In this document: in pieces, positions 1-13,700 of the stretch
How the letters are laid out: each line of letters opens with the position of its first letter
How positions within the stretch are numbered: the stretch's first letter is position 1
The notes under the pieces: generated by a model
What the model was told of the DNA's origin: nothing
What the model saw: only the letters and a program-made list of their open reading frames with translations
Database searches by the model: none
Assembly (NCBI RefSeq): GCF_001949145.1
Contig: NW_019091474.1
Coordinates: 823,343 to 887,342 of the forward strand
DNA: 64,000 bases
Direction of reading: 5' to 3'
Source of the DNA: Acanthaster planci
Lineage: Eukaryota > Echinodermata > Asteroidea > Valvatida > Acanthasteridae
Translations under genes and position numbers: made by a program

Positions 1-1924
1 AGGTATAGTGCATTATGGACTCTGTAAACCTGTCTTGTCAAGCAGTTCTGTTACAGGTCTGTGGAATTTTATCGAATTGACTTTTGAAACATGATATTAC
101 TGTGTACTGCACTGCATCTTGACATGAAAACATGCAGAAACTGGCAACTATGAAAGAAGCCTATCAAACTTTATTCGTGTTGTACTTTCGATCATCGTCT
201 GGGCTTAGGCCTGGTCCAGTTTGGATTTTGGTCGTGATCTGATAGTAATAAACGAACACCCTCAAGTCTGCACTGTTTCAAGACCCCCAAATTCTCCAAG
301 CTCTGGCCACAAGTTCAGTGGCTATAGGCAGTTACACGAGGAATGAATCACTCCGAAATCTGTGCCCCAAGAAGAAACAAAACTGAGTGACTTTTTTTTC
401 TACTTGGCTATTTGCAAACGGCCACAAAAGCATATGCATTGTAGTTATTGGAACAGGCGCTGGCTTCCAGAACAGTGTCACCGTAATTATCTATTCACGT
501 TTTCTGATTAATTATGGCAAAGAAACTCCCCGACACCTTACTCAATGTCGTTATGGAAATATGCGTAGTCTATTAAAGTTTGCTTATATAATTATGACCC
601 CGTCCAGACTGGACTATTCGTCATTGAGTAACTATGTACGTGAGGGCGCTGGTAGGTAGCCGCATCAAGGGTACTATTTCTGTTAATAATCTGTCATTCC
701 GCCCTATAAGTGGAAAATGCTACTTGGAGAACTTGTTTCTTCTGGAAAACTCAAAATTAGTTTCATAACACTGACATTTTTTGTGAAATTACTGTATTAA
801 GAGCGATTCGAATCATTCTTAATTTTATTTCGGCAAAAATTGTGACGCAAAGTGACTGGTGAGGCTGATCGAAACTGACACAGCATTTTGCAACAGTGAA
901 ACTTGGACCTCAAGCGCGTTTTTGGAGTTTTCAATGGGATATGGCCAAGTACAGGTCCATGAACAGGAAAGTAACAGGTACAGGAAAGTAATTGCTGGAC
1001 CCCTTTACTTTACTCATGTTTGTATATGGGAACAATAACTGATCGGATTCTGTGTCACAGCACCAAGGACAAGAAAATTGACCAAACGTTGGTGACACAG
1101 AAACTGGAAGAAGATGAGGGAAGCTATCGGGTAAAACAGGTATGGAGAGGAACACACTGCATGGAGAACAAAGGCAAGCAAGAAGAGGGTGGATGAGGGG
1201 GCAGAGGTTGACAATATGAGGACTACAAGTGACAGCAGAGGCAAGGGTGGAGTTTTTGGGGAAGATAGGACGGAAAATTGTAATTCGTACAAGGGAGGTT
1301 TACTTCATGTTCGTGTCACCGTTGATGGAGTCATTCAATCTCTTTTTGTGGTCCTTAACCGCAAACGCAAAATACAATTCTAACATGGGTTATGTTTTAG
1401 AGGTCTTCCAACCTGTAGACGTGGGCCACTTCATATAGCAATGAGCGGGGGGTGGGTGGAAATGTGATCCCCTCAATCCCCTCGGGATAGCACTTGGGCG
1501 GGAATGCATTCTCGTATCGATGAGCTTTTACACAGAAATATAACACATTATCTGAAGAAGCTGATAATAAAACGATACTTTTCTCGCGTAAAAAGAACAG
1601 GCGAAAACGGTTTGCCTTGAACTTGAGTTGACGAAGTATGCAAGATTTGTTAAAAATACGAACATGTGATGCAGACGAGTAGAATATCAAACAATACTGC
1701 TTTTAATTTTTGCTAGCAGTGCTGCCTCGCAGACAAATCTAAAATCTAGGACATTAACACCGATGATTTTTCCAGAAGATTTTAAGTGATTCTCTTTTTA
1801 TTGAAATTACCTACCGTTCAACCCTTTACCAACCGAACATAACAAGCCGGATAACACTTTGGCAAACCATCACAAGCTTGAAACAATCTAAGAATCATTA
1901 AAAAATAGATCCACTGATTGACTA
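1..1924. other. Upstream of first visible aGPCR exon: no gene seen
   Basis: AT-rich sequence with only short frames full of stops in all six readings. No conserved peptide, tRNA or repeat end was recognised. Either intron of the aGPCR or 5' flank. Confidence 0.5.
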
Positions 1925-2365
1925 TGGAACATAATTTGTGGCTGTTGATACTGCAGTTTTAGAGATCAACCTATCGTACCCAGCTGATTGTGGTAACAAC
2001 TTCAGTATCAGCACCATTTGCGTTGACTGCTACGATCTCCGAAAATCAAACACTATTCCATGGTCTTCTGTAAATTTCAAAGCAGGAAGTTTTCCTGGCA
2101 CTATTTCACAAACTGGACAGTTTCATCACACCGTGACTGTATCCCGTAAATGACGTTTAACCACAAGGCACTGAGCATTCTTACCTTTCAAATAACTTGT
2201 ATACAATGTAAAAAGATCTTTTGGTAGAACGAACCCCTGTGGGGCACCAGTATCGGTGTAGAAAATATCAGACCCAGACTGCATTAATCTTACCCTCTGA
2301 GGCCTATTTGTCAAGAATGCATTAATTCACAAATCCACAAAGTGCGGGAGCTTGCTCTACAGAAC
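1925..2365 (-). mobile_element. LINE reverse-transcriptase fragment (CR1/L2-like), decayed
   Basis: On the minus strand 2314-2126 reads FLTNRPQRVRLMQSGSDIF-like sequence, then TGAPQGFVLP and LFTLYTS, the fingers/palm block of CR1/L2-type LINE reverse transcriptases (consensus FLT-x-R-P-Q-x-V ... G-x-P-Q-G-x-V-L ... LFTLYT). Upstream codons continue the match to about 2365 and weak similarity runs to 1925, with stops. The Y-x-D-D box is not intact. A 5'-truncated, long-dead copy. Confidence 0.7.
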
Positions 2366-4632
2366 TTGGGGCTGGTTCAAATTGAATATATGCGAGAAAC
2401 GAACGGAGAAAAATTCTACCATATGCCTAAGGATTGTCAATATGGCTGGAAATGCCCTGCAACAATATTAAAATTGCATCTTCGACGCTACTTCTTGTCC
2501 AGCAAGAGGGACTGTAATTAATATAGTGTGCGCTTTTAAGGGGCAAGTATTTCTACCAGTATTGTCCGCAAAGGTGCTCAGTATTATTTGTTACACCATT
2601 ATAGAACTCTCTTAAACAAGGGCGCGATCACATCTTCTGCCGTGCCCCCTGGCTTAAAAAGTAACCTTTTTAAAGTCTCGGGGCAGGCCGACCGGGCATG
2701 GAGAAGGGACGACAATTGGCAATCCATGTTTAATTGTACTTTGTGCTCATGTACTTTTTGTGGACAAAACACCTGGAACCTATGTTTAAAAGGAAAGAAG
2801 TTACAAAGAGAAAAGGCAACACGGAAGTTTATGCAGAAAAGGAGGAATGCTTCCAAACATCGTGCGACAAGACTTTAACTTTGAGATAACAAGCGATCTT
2901 TAGCCAACCATAGAGAAAACTTTACAAAGGGAAGTTTAATGTACCCTAGCTCGTCCTCAATTATGTCCCCGATCCTGAAAATTGCGATAAGCCAACCCTG
3001 ACCTCCCCTTTGCCCTAAAACATGCCAGATGGTTTTACATTTAATCTCAATAAGGAACCGGAAACGTTTTTTGTGGTGGTAAATTATCTGGGGTTTGGCA
3101 GCCGCCGGGAATGCAGGAAAAACAAGTTGTGAAATCTAAACACAGCAGCCCGGAACATTAAAAACGTTTCCTGCTTGAAATTTAACCTTTCGCTTTGGTC
3201 GTATATAAACTTTTATCGGTCCCTGAGGCGCGATGCATTGGTGTTTACTCCACGTCATGAATTTGTGCTATGATTTAAAAGCTACGGGCCTGATTATTTG
3301 CAGATGTGAATCTAAACCTTCCAAAGTTTTTCTTAAATTGCTTAAATTCAAAGTTTTATGTGTACATTCTTACGGCGATAGTTAGCACTCAAAAATGTGA
3401 CCTTAAAACATACGTGTGGTTTTGGAGAGTGTTCCCGTTAATTCAAAAATAAGATCCGAGAGGAAAGGAATACAATGTAATGGGAAATGAGATATTTCTT
3501 AACCACTGATGTTAAACATTCACATGGCATGTTAAATTTTATTGCCACAGAAATTCATTCAAAGGAAACAGTAAATTTTGCCCTGATTCGTCCGCATGAA
3601 AACTCTTTGGATTAACCCAAATCAATCAATTAATGAATAGAATGAACTTGTGATTTTGGAGTTGAATTATATACAAAAGTTCTACTTACATGTCTCACTT
3701 ATGTATGCGAAAACATCGGTGGTTTAATGGGCTGGTCTTCTATCAACTGAATGGCATTGATGTCTCATCGTCTGATTCAAACAGATCATAAGTAGGAAAA
3801 ATTCTTATATGGCATGTTATTAATATCCATTCAACGACCCTCTATGTTCTAAATGCAAACTACATACACAATGCCGTTTTTTATGTAGTTGTGTAAAACA
3901 AGGACAGAGACGTTCCAGATCAAGACATAGTAGGTCCCATCTGAGAGGTTTCCACATTTGTAAATTATAAGAGGGCTTGCCAATAATGACCTACAGGTGT
4001 TGTCAACAGATGTCCTTCTCCGGAGTGCATACATACCATACAAGAACCTGCACAAACACGATGCAATCGATTGAGGATAGAAAGACAAAGAAAAGACAGA
4101 CAAGTTATACACCATTAAGAAAATATTCGGTGTAAAACGGTCCTCGAAAGTATGTTTAGTTTACGAGAAAGTGCGATGGTAAAGGAAGGAAAGATGACGG
4201 TTCATTGTGTTCTAAGAATGTGATGCCTAAAGACATATGTGCTTGCATGAAGCGACAGCGCAAAGTAGGTGTATCCAGCGACGTTTCACTGGATATCCGC
4301 AATGACCCTCATCAACGGTGAAAAACATTGTTGGTCGGCGTTGTACAACAGAGTGACTCCCATGGTGCAGTGGCTCCGTGTCTTATTTATTACAATATTT
4401 ACATTATTCGCACGGGGCCACGTAAATGAGCAGTGAAAGTGTCACCATGGTCACCGGATCATCTCACCTTAATGTCCACCACAAAGACCAAATATAGAAG
4501 ACAAAATGTCATATTTCTATTTCCCTCGCGTCTGCGAGCCAACAATGCCAAGTGGTATGGCAAGGTTTAGGATGGATTTCTTTCAAAAAACGAGCCTTAT
4601 TATCCTGTACGACTTTTTGTTTGGCTCTGTAG
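2366..4632. other. Non-coding, nothing recognised
   Basis: Overlapping short frames on both strands near 2590-2880 show no conserved motif. No first half of the HormR domain (W-P-x-T ... C-P) was found here. Confidence 0.45.
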
Positions 4633-4727
4633 GGGAGGCGGTGCGACAATGCCGAACCAACAGTGCGTGGGGACCAGTTGACTACACTGGTTGCTCCCTT
4701 CAGACCCTAGTGGACCTCTATGCAAAG
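4633..4727 (+). CDS. aGPCR exon: end of HormR domain
   Basis: Acceptor AG at 4631-4632, donor GTAAGC at 4728. The first two bases finish a codon; the exon ends in phase 0. It reads GEAVRQC, then SAWGPVDYTGC, then LVDLYAK, the closing half of a HormR domain (G-x-A-x-R-x-C ... W-x-P-x-x-x-x-C). The first half should end in phase 1 in an upstream exon; none was seen in 1-4632. Confidence 0.82.
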
Positions 4728-7700
4728 GTAAGCCAATATAAACACGCGTAAAATACTTGACGCCCATACAATATGCAGTACATACATTTTATAAATGGAC
4801 CCTTTCGTCTAAATTTAACCGTAGTTTCAATGTTGTTTCGCTGTGTATGAGCGTTTGCTGCCATTTAATTTTATGCTATTACAAATTTGCATATATCTGT
4901 AAGCTGAAGAGTGATGTCGTCCAAAGGCGGCTTCTCAAGGCTTGTGTTTGGGTTTGTTAACAATTACTTCAATGGACAAGTATACAATGGAAGCTTACTT
5001 ATGGATCTTATATAACGGGTAAGCAAGTTTACGAGAGCATGGAAGTTTAAAGTGAGTTGGCACACTTTCGGGCTCAAATCTACTGACAAGCAACCACACG
5101 TAATGGACGAGAACAAAGACTGCGTGGCAGAACACAGACACGCAACACAACACTGCCAGAGTGGAAAGCTTTCGTACAATATACTTTCCAATACGCAAGT
5201 ATCTGCGCTCACAAAACCCCCAAATGAACTGCATCAGTCCATTTTCGAATATGGTGGGATTCTTCCCGTTGTGATCACGTGGCCGTTGCGGCCACCACAC
5301 TGGAAAACGCTCCAACATAGGTGGAATCGTGTCGTCTGAGAACCAGACGTAGGTGTCCTAAATGAGCCCTAACGTATATATGGCACTCGTGCACAAACTG
5401 GCACCTCCAAGCGCACGACACTACACATTTCCTCTGTTATTATAAGCCAAAAGGCACACTAAGATTCGTGAGACGTTCTCTTCAAATGCGACAGAACTGG
5501 GCCAAGATTTCACGGAAGGTTTGCTTGAACTGGGATCAAGAAACATCCACTCAACGCTGTTACATTACAATCAGATTACCCGCAAACATATACATTATGG
5601 CTTCTTCAAGGTGCAAATTTTAAAAAATCAGCTAAGTAAAAAACACAGAAAAAAAGCCTCTCAATGTTGGAATTCTGTATTCATGAAAATGAACGATACG
5701 GTTGTTTTACTTAAAGCGTTTTTATTTCATAAGTTTGGACACATTTTAAGCATATGTGGGGGGCACAAAATATAAATTGGCCTAACTCTGACGATAAAGA
5801 AAAAGTATGTTCAGAATTCTATATTTTCAATATTACACAGTCCGTGCTCATTCCTTCTCATTTTTGTCAGAGCCCCTTACACCACTTTTAAAAGCGTCGT
5901 GAGTGTTGCACTGAACGTAGCAAGGCCAACATCTTCTCACATTATGATTCTGCTCCTAAGCAAACTTACGACACATGGTTACACGTAAAGACGATCACGG
6001 TTGTAGAAAAAAAAAGTGGTGCACATAGGTAATTTCAACTGAACGGACCCTAACAGGCAAGTCTACGCTAGACAAGCGAACCTAGCCTTGGATACTAGAC
6101 TGGACAGGTGTTCTACTCTTGTCACAAGTGTGTTTCTCTTTTCATGATTGACTCTGGTCAGAGTTTTGGCTGTGCCCGTGAGCTGGATCACCGATTCTGA
6201 AGAAGTCAGACGACTTGAGAAATAAATTTCTGACAAATTTCAAAGTTTGTCACTGGGAAGGAAAGTTTAGCATTTTGAGATTTACTAGGCTCAAATGACA
6301 GTATCTTGTAGCAGGTTTAGGGAAAAATAACTCGCATTCCAATCAGTAAACTTTTGCAAGAACTATATGTTTATCATCAGCCCAAAGTGTGGCTGCCATG
6401 AATGTTGTTGGACCATTATTCTGCCACTTTAAACTCTTCTTCAATGTACAAAAATGAATTGACATCGTCATTAGGTTAAATGAATTGACAAAATGTTCCA
6501 TGCTCCCCCAGTCTCCTGAGGGCGTTGTTGCTGTGACGTCATCAAGGAAGGACAAGGCTCAGTTCGTGCGTTTTTCTGTGGAAGCATCGAGAATGGGTTT
6601 AAAGCTTATTGATATGGATTAGCAAAACAATGAATCCCTAGAGGAGGAACAATTTGGACTATCAAATCCTAAAAAAGGAAGAGTTTTTTTGTGGACAAAG
6701 GTAGCACGGGGGCATTTTGCCATTGATAACATTTCAACTTCGCTAATGAATATCGACATACTAACTACCCGTAAAATTGAAAAGGAAACACGAGGTTACT
6801 TGAGAACTTGCTTGAGAAACACAGGTATATTTTTGAGCTTTTTATAGTTTCCCTTTAAAGTATTGAGGATCCTTCTTCAAATGGATCTCAAGACTGATGT
6901 ATGTTTTTGATGTCGAGGAAGCTAGAGTGGATCTTTTAGAGCAATTGCAGCAGGCTCCGTACTTTAGTAGATCTCATGACCGTTGCCAGGACACGGGGAT
7001 AGTCGCTGGGCAATATGGTCTCTGTTTGTGGCAAACATCACGGCCCGTTTGTTTAGCCATTAACGGCGGTCGTGTCACACTGTGTTTGACAAATTGCCCA
7101 CTTCGAGCGTTGTGCATAATATTCACGGAGTAGTTATTAAACCTCAAAAATGAAGGAAACGTTGGTAATTTCCAGCAGTAATAATAACCATATATGGATA
7201 AGTTATGCACAATCGATCCGGTATAAACCATAGAATTATCACAGGTTAAATGGAAAAAACTTATAATTCAGTCAAATGTATAGCAAACAAACAAATGAGA
7301 TTTGAACCTGCAGCCATCGGAAAATACAAAGTGTTCCACCTACTTTGTTGTTAAACCAATTGCTGAAGAAAGGTCTTTCTTTCGAGGGACAGTTGTCAGT
7401 AGTTCATTATAATCATTTCTCTCAGTGTTAAAGATTTACATTTTTCTTAACAAAGGTAATGCGTGGGAATACAAAAGTACATGTATATGGTCTACACGCG
7501 TGAAACGCGCCGATTGGGGTGCCACTTCGGCATGTTAAGTGCGGAGATATGCCAGTTTCGCTATAATTCTGTTTCCCACAAGTCTTGTTTAAAGCCGTGA
7601 GTTCAAAGATACCGACCACGATGACTCAGCCTACAGAGTTCATATGTCTGAGTCGATATATTCCCTGAAAGTGCTGCCAGAGTTCAAAGACACAACAGCC

Positions 7701-10700
7701 CCGTGGGACGCCTATGCTTAAGACTCTGTTGAAACAAATTATATTAGCCTTCGATCTATCATCGAAAGCAAGAAATCACTGTTATGATCCTACATTTCTG
7801 GTAAAGACTTTAAACACGCTAGTATATTACGAGCGCTGAGGTCGGCGGACACAAACAAGTCCTGATTCATTGGCAGATGGTGGGGAAGGAAACAGGGGCT
7901 TACCCAATTTTTCTCTACAAAAAGGCGATTTGCAGGAATATTTTACTTTTCTTTCCTCACATAGGCCTAAGCCTATTACAGCCGTATCCTAAACGTCCAA
8001 AAATTAGGCTAATGAAAGTTTCACAAAGAAATATTTACTTTTCCCCGAGCCCCAAACCAACAATTTGGTTCTCGAGATCTACCCGTGTCCTAAATCTACC
8101 AATGTTAATGTATTGTCACACACCCAAGGGGGGGAGGGTATGTGATTATGGTCAGATTTATGACTTTCGTGGACGTTCACGACCGCCCTGCACGAAGATA
8201 CATGGGCCTCCTTGTAAAAGGTGCACAGTCACTCTTTCATGACCACCTATTGTTCCGTATGGTATGTACAATACATGTATATACCTTGCTTCGCCTCGTA
8301 AAAACAGATGGAATGAAAGTCGAGGATGATGATGGAACGTGGACAATTTTAGGTTGGGCAGTTCATGTATAAAATGAAGCAAGAAATGAATACAGGTGGG
8401 TTTAAAATTGCCTGTGAGGACCAGAGGTGGGTAACATTAACAGCGCAAGGTAAGGTTTTAATTGATTTCATTTCCAATACTGAATTCATATACAGTCTGC
8501 TCTTTCTACGCTACAGTCGCGCTTTTTCCTACAAGTGGCTGCTAAAACTATGCTGGTCGTCAGTACAAAAGTAAAAGAATAATTCAAAAGGGTTGAAAAA
8601 TCGTGGCAAACCATAATTTACCAGATAATCAATACACGTATTACTAAATATGGTCATGAAATACAACCCTCTTTAGAATTAATTGGACCGGTGTACATTT
8701 GAACTCGAACGAAACTGAGGTAAAATCGAAAATAAACAAAGTGTGATTTTTCTGCAAATCTGGGCCGCCCATGTACAAATTGTAGGCAAAATGACAGGAG
8801 TGGTCCTTTAAAAGAGAATCTCAAGCTAAATCTAAGTGAATGGGAATTGCCTTTTGCTGCAGAGCAAACCACGTTGTCAGAAATGGAAATTTGACGAAGG
8901 GCACTCCATTAAGGCAGGGGCCCGTTGACAATGACAAGACATAATGTGCTCATGTCTGCAGAACACGTCTATTTGTCACGTTATCGTGTGATTCAGTGTC
9001 ACAGCAACCAAGGCCTCTTGTGCGAGTGAGTTTGTTTCTGCATTCAATTGGGGACCCTGAACAANTGTGTACAAACATATGGGTGGTCTTGTAAAAAAGT
9101 TGGGGTACAAACAAAAGAGGAACAATAGGGGGTTCCCAGTTGCAGGCAAATACACACTTGTGTGCGTTGGTGGCGCTAGAGGGGTGTGTGTGTGGGGGGG
9201 GGGTTCACTCCCAATCCCCCTGCATTAGACTGTTTGAAAAGGAGGAGGATGGCCAAGTGCCACGCAGGGAATCAAACTGACATTGCACTCATGAAATTTG
9301 CTGACGGTCCCTTGGCAAGTTTCATGATAGCACCCGCCTTCATTTAAAATGACCTTGCGACGCGCGCAAGTGATCATGACTGCGGTGTGATTCAGCAACC
9401 AGCTGAATTAGAAGCCATTTTTTTAGAGTGGCACAACATTCTTGAAAGGGTGGTACCGTTCAAACCATCATTGCTGTGGATTGCCAAACGTACGCCCGCA
9501 TCAAGCTTAAGGGAGGTTTAGATGCACGTATTACACAAACGTGAACGTGACAATTTTTCTTATCGCACACGAGTGCGCGGGGCGTCAAATGCTTGTTTGA
9601 ACGTTTAGATGCGCGTCCCGCACAAAATGTACATCTTCCAATGAACACACGAATAAAAGGACAAATGATGAGTAACATCCGGCAAATGTCTCAAAAAAGT
9701 GCAATCGGTCATCATAAACCAAGCATGAAAAATTCCAAGTTGCATAACTTTTGCACTTTGAAAAAATGTCCATTTCACATCAGCGAATGTTTAATGCATA
9801 AATTTAATCCTTCCGAAAAAGTTGCAGTTTTTCACGTTTTGATCCAACATGAACTTCCCATGTTTCACGTATTGGACGTCCGTGCGAACTATACCGTACG
9901 TGAGAGAAGTACGCACAAAGCAATGACGTCAGCAAGAGCCCACGCCTTTTTCGCGTTTGCGTTCACGTAGAACGTGCAACTAAACCTCTCTAATGAGGCG
10001 TGTTCGATGAGCACGGTGCTACCGCCGTTAGGGCGTCTCCTCGGTGTAGTCTAGAGTGGCATGAGTCATGTTAATGCGTCCATTCTTTGCCTTTGTCAAC
10101 TATCCTTTCAATAACCTCCCAACAATTCAGTGAGGGGGTTTCCTTATTTTTTCCCCTCTGGAGCAATTGAAGTGATGCTCGACATTTTTGAATTGAGAAG
10201 TTGCATATAGCCGAAATCAGCCTGTCAGCAAAATGGGTACACCTCAGTGCCACAACAGGGTATTCGATCAATACTCACGCCACCGTGCATTTTCTTCCCT
10301 TTAAAAATGATTACCATGAGGCAAACTACGGTCCCGCTTTATTATTTCAACATAACATTGGAAGGTCACAGCTACAGCGTTTGAGGAGACTGTACACAGA
10401 ACAGCATATACGGCGCGCTGTCATGGCTGGGCATACTCGGTTGTTCAGGTGAACAACGCTTTATACACGCGAGGTACCCTTTTAAAACAAAGAACCTGAC
10501 TAGGAAAATCTGAACAGTGTGCCAGTGATGGCTGGTCAGAGATCATATTTTGGCCATATGTTCGTACTTGAGTTAAGATACAACAATCATCTTTACCTTC
10601 GCTCGTGCATAACTGTTGTCGTTTAATTAACTTGATTCTACGCTGCGTATGTAAATATGGTTTACGTAATTATCAAGCAAATAATAATGATTGGTGACAA

Positions 10701-13700
10701 TATAACATAAGTATTTTCAACTACTTTCATTTTCCTTAAAATTCTCAACTTAATAAAGGAGTCGTGTTGCATTTGGCATCTTTGAGCGACCTGCAATTTG
10801 TTTATGCCACTGGGTATTTTGTCTTTCAATTAACAAAGAAAACAGAAACAAATCGCAAAGAAAACGCCTCCCAAACTGGAATTCGCACAGTAAACAATTC
10901 TGTCAATCGCAGTGGTTTGTCAAGAGAGTACGTGTTTACTCCAAGAGCGGAGAGCAAGAGGCGGCAGGGCGATAAACGGGATAAACCGCTGTCCTCAGAA
11001 ACCTGAGTGATTTCTCTGAGGTACCTCGCTAGCACCGAGACAGTGCGTTATGGCATGATTGACCTTTTCTGCGAGCCTTCGATTCTCCTCATGGGTGCCA
11101 TTGATTTGTGGATAGTCTGTGACATAATGATGTGCACATGGAATTGCACGCTGTATCGTTTTCCGTTACCACTGGTCTGTGCACACGGGCCCTTGGGATA
11201 AAGCTGAGACGAAGGAGACTAACCTTTCAGAATAATGCACTGCAATCGTTTGGTCATAACGACTGAGCTCATTAAGCTGAAGTGAATCTCCCCAGTGGTT
11301 GTCCATCAGGCACATGGCTCAGAATAATGGCCTCATTTATCACACGTGACCCCTCGCTTCGCTCCTGCAGTGCTGTCACCAAAAAAGGCTACAGACTATG
11401 CCTGAAGGGCATCTCTCTTTCCAGGATCGTTGATTAGACCATGCAGGAATAATCCTCCATGATTAGACATTGACTGATCACAGGAAGGCAAGAAAATGGC
11501 AGATCTTGTAAAGAGCATTTTACTGGTTGATTGCTTGGCTGTCACGATGGGTTTAGACCTTTCTATCCCAGGGACAAAGTCTGTGCGAAAAGTTTCACAA
11601 CTGTTGTGGTCGAAACCCACCTTCATTTGACAAAAAAATGACAAAACGTAGTTTAAGATATGAGCAAAAAGAAATGTGGAGCACCTACGCCTTTCTTTTC
11701 ATGTGAGGAAAAGGCATCGTTGGGAGCAAAGATCGTATGCGCAAGATGGTGAACTTCATCGTGAATACACGTAAAACGTTGTATTCGCATTGGCGCCATT
11801 TCAGCACATTGCACAGGCGCAGGCGCCGCGGCAGGCACGTGCACGTGGTGAGCCTGCGCCCAAGCATTACCGTAAACTGCGCAAGAGTATCGCTTGCTCA
11901 AATGGCGCCGACGGTAATTACACCTTTTGGACAGAGTTATCCATCTTGCGCCTTCGGCGCTACACGATCTTTGGTTGGGAGTACAAGATAAACGACAATG
12001 TCTGCACGATTTACAGCGCAACAAAGTGTCAAGATGGTGGCCATCTACACCACACCACATTTTAAACTGGGACGAAATGACATTTCTGAATTTGTTTCCT
12101 TTAATTTCCTTTTGGGTCCTTGTCTCCGATCTACAGACCAAGAATGCCAGCAACGGGGTCACGTTGACCAAGGAGCTAGTCACGGTTGCTCAGCAGCTGG
12201 TCACCGTAACAGAGCCATCAAGCATCGCGTACTCTGGCCAGCTTCTCCAGGCCATCGACATTCTTCTCGAACTCTTTGCCAAGACAGACCTCGGCGGGCT
12301 CACAGTAGACTCAGCAAATCAATCCATACAGGTAAGAAGCTTAACGTGAGATATTTTGACACAGCAATCTTTTTTTTTAACTTGAACAGACAAACTTTCT
12401 TTGTTTGGTCAATTTTATAGTTTAAGTAAAACAACAGACGTTGTGCGTGAACAGGAGAGGGCGCTGTTGGAGATTGGAGATCGATTGGCTACCAGACCCT
12501 CCATATTTTCAGTGTAGAATGGGAAATAAATATGGACGTTTCCACCTATGTTACAAAAGCTTTAAAACTTCATAAGATAGGACCACACAAAAAATAAACC
12601 AAAGGTTAAATGGTAGAACTAGTATTGTTGTTGGCTCTCGATACAACAAACGTTTGTTCCTGATTACCTCACTGGCTGGTTTAAATGCTTCATTTCTCCA
12701 ACTAGAACTGCAAGTACTACTAAACGTACACTTTAATTCTTTTAAATCGCAGAACATATTGAAATCCGTCGACAATGTGCTGAGTTCTGACAGCTTTGCA
12801 ACTCTCTGGACAAATATTCATCAGGTATGTAATCTTGAGAAATCTTGCCACAAATCGGAGCCAGATTGCTGTAGGGCAGACGGAGATTTGCTTTTAAAAT
12901 GCCATTAAAACAACGTTGTTTTTTATTCAGGAATTGGGAGTTTCGTGTGACCAAAGTAAGATCAAACACTTGTAATAGTCCTACATAATATATAAACGTT
13001 AATAGACTACATTGAGCGACGATCTTCATCGTTCGCAAAGTGCTGTGTTTTGCGTCGGCGTAAGAGGTCTTCCCGCAGACGCGGATGTGGAAATGGAAAG
13101 GACCCCCAAATTGTACAAGTCGGCAAGAGGCGCCTTTCCATATGCGCGCCAACACTGGCGCCAAGAGTTGCGTATCCACCAAAATCGCTTCCGGGGCGGT
13201 TTTAACGGCCGAACGCAACGCACACTTGTGTTATTTTAATGGGTCGATTTTTGTATCCGTGAAAGTGAAACGCATGAGCGCATCGTGTACGCAGTGTACC
13301 AAAAAGTACACGTGGAAAAGCCAAAGGCAGTCAAGCGTCGCATTATAGCCTGTCTATTCTTCACTGTAAGGGTAGCGAAGATAACACTTTTTACTATTTC
13401 ACCTTTCCCGAATTCTGTCGCCCTAATTCTCGTGCATATTCGTGGAACACAGTGTGCAGGGACACGTACTGCATATGCCAACAATTACGTACTGGCCAGT
13501 AACACGATCTAAACCTGTATGCCAGGTTTTGGGAGGGTTTTTCAACCAATTAATCCGTCGTCTGCTGAATCGTTCCAGTTATACCAACTCGGTCCATAAA
13601 TCGCTTCATGCAGCGACATCAGAACATCATGGAATAGGCTATCGCTGAGTTCTTGGGTATTTTGTGCCCAACAGTGACCATTTAGAACGAACGCGCTAGG

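Larger units (their letters stand above)
4728..12136. other. aGPCR intron of 7.4 kb
   Basis: Contains a possible old SINE (about 7250-7370), a G-rich low-complexity run (9185-9210), a TIR element (9508-9992) and another (11728-11978). Otherwise no gene-like frame. One ambiguous base at 9065. Confidence 0.6.

Noticed and set aside
11653-12183. 176-codon minus-strand frame
   Set aside because: It runs through a palindromic TIR element and the antisense of the GAIN exon at 12137-12331; no conserved motif.
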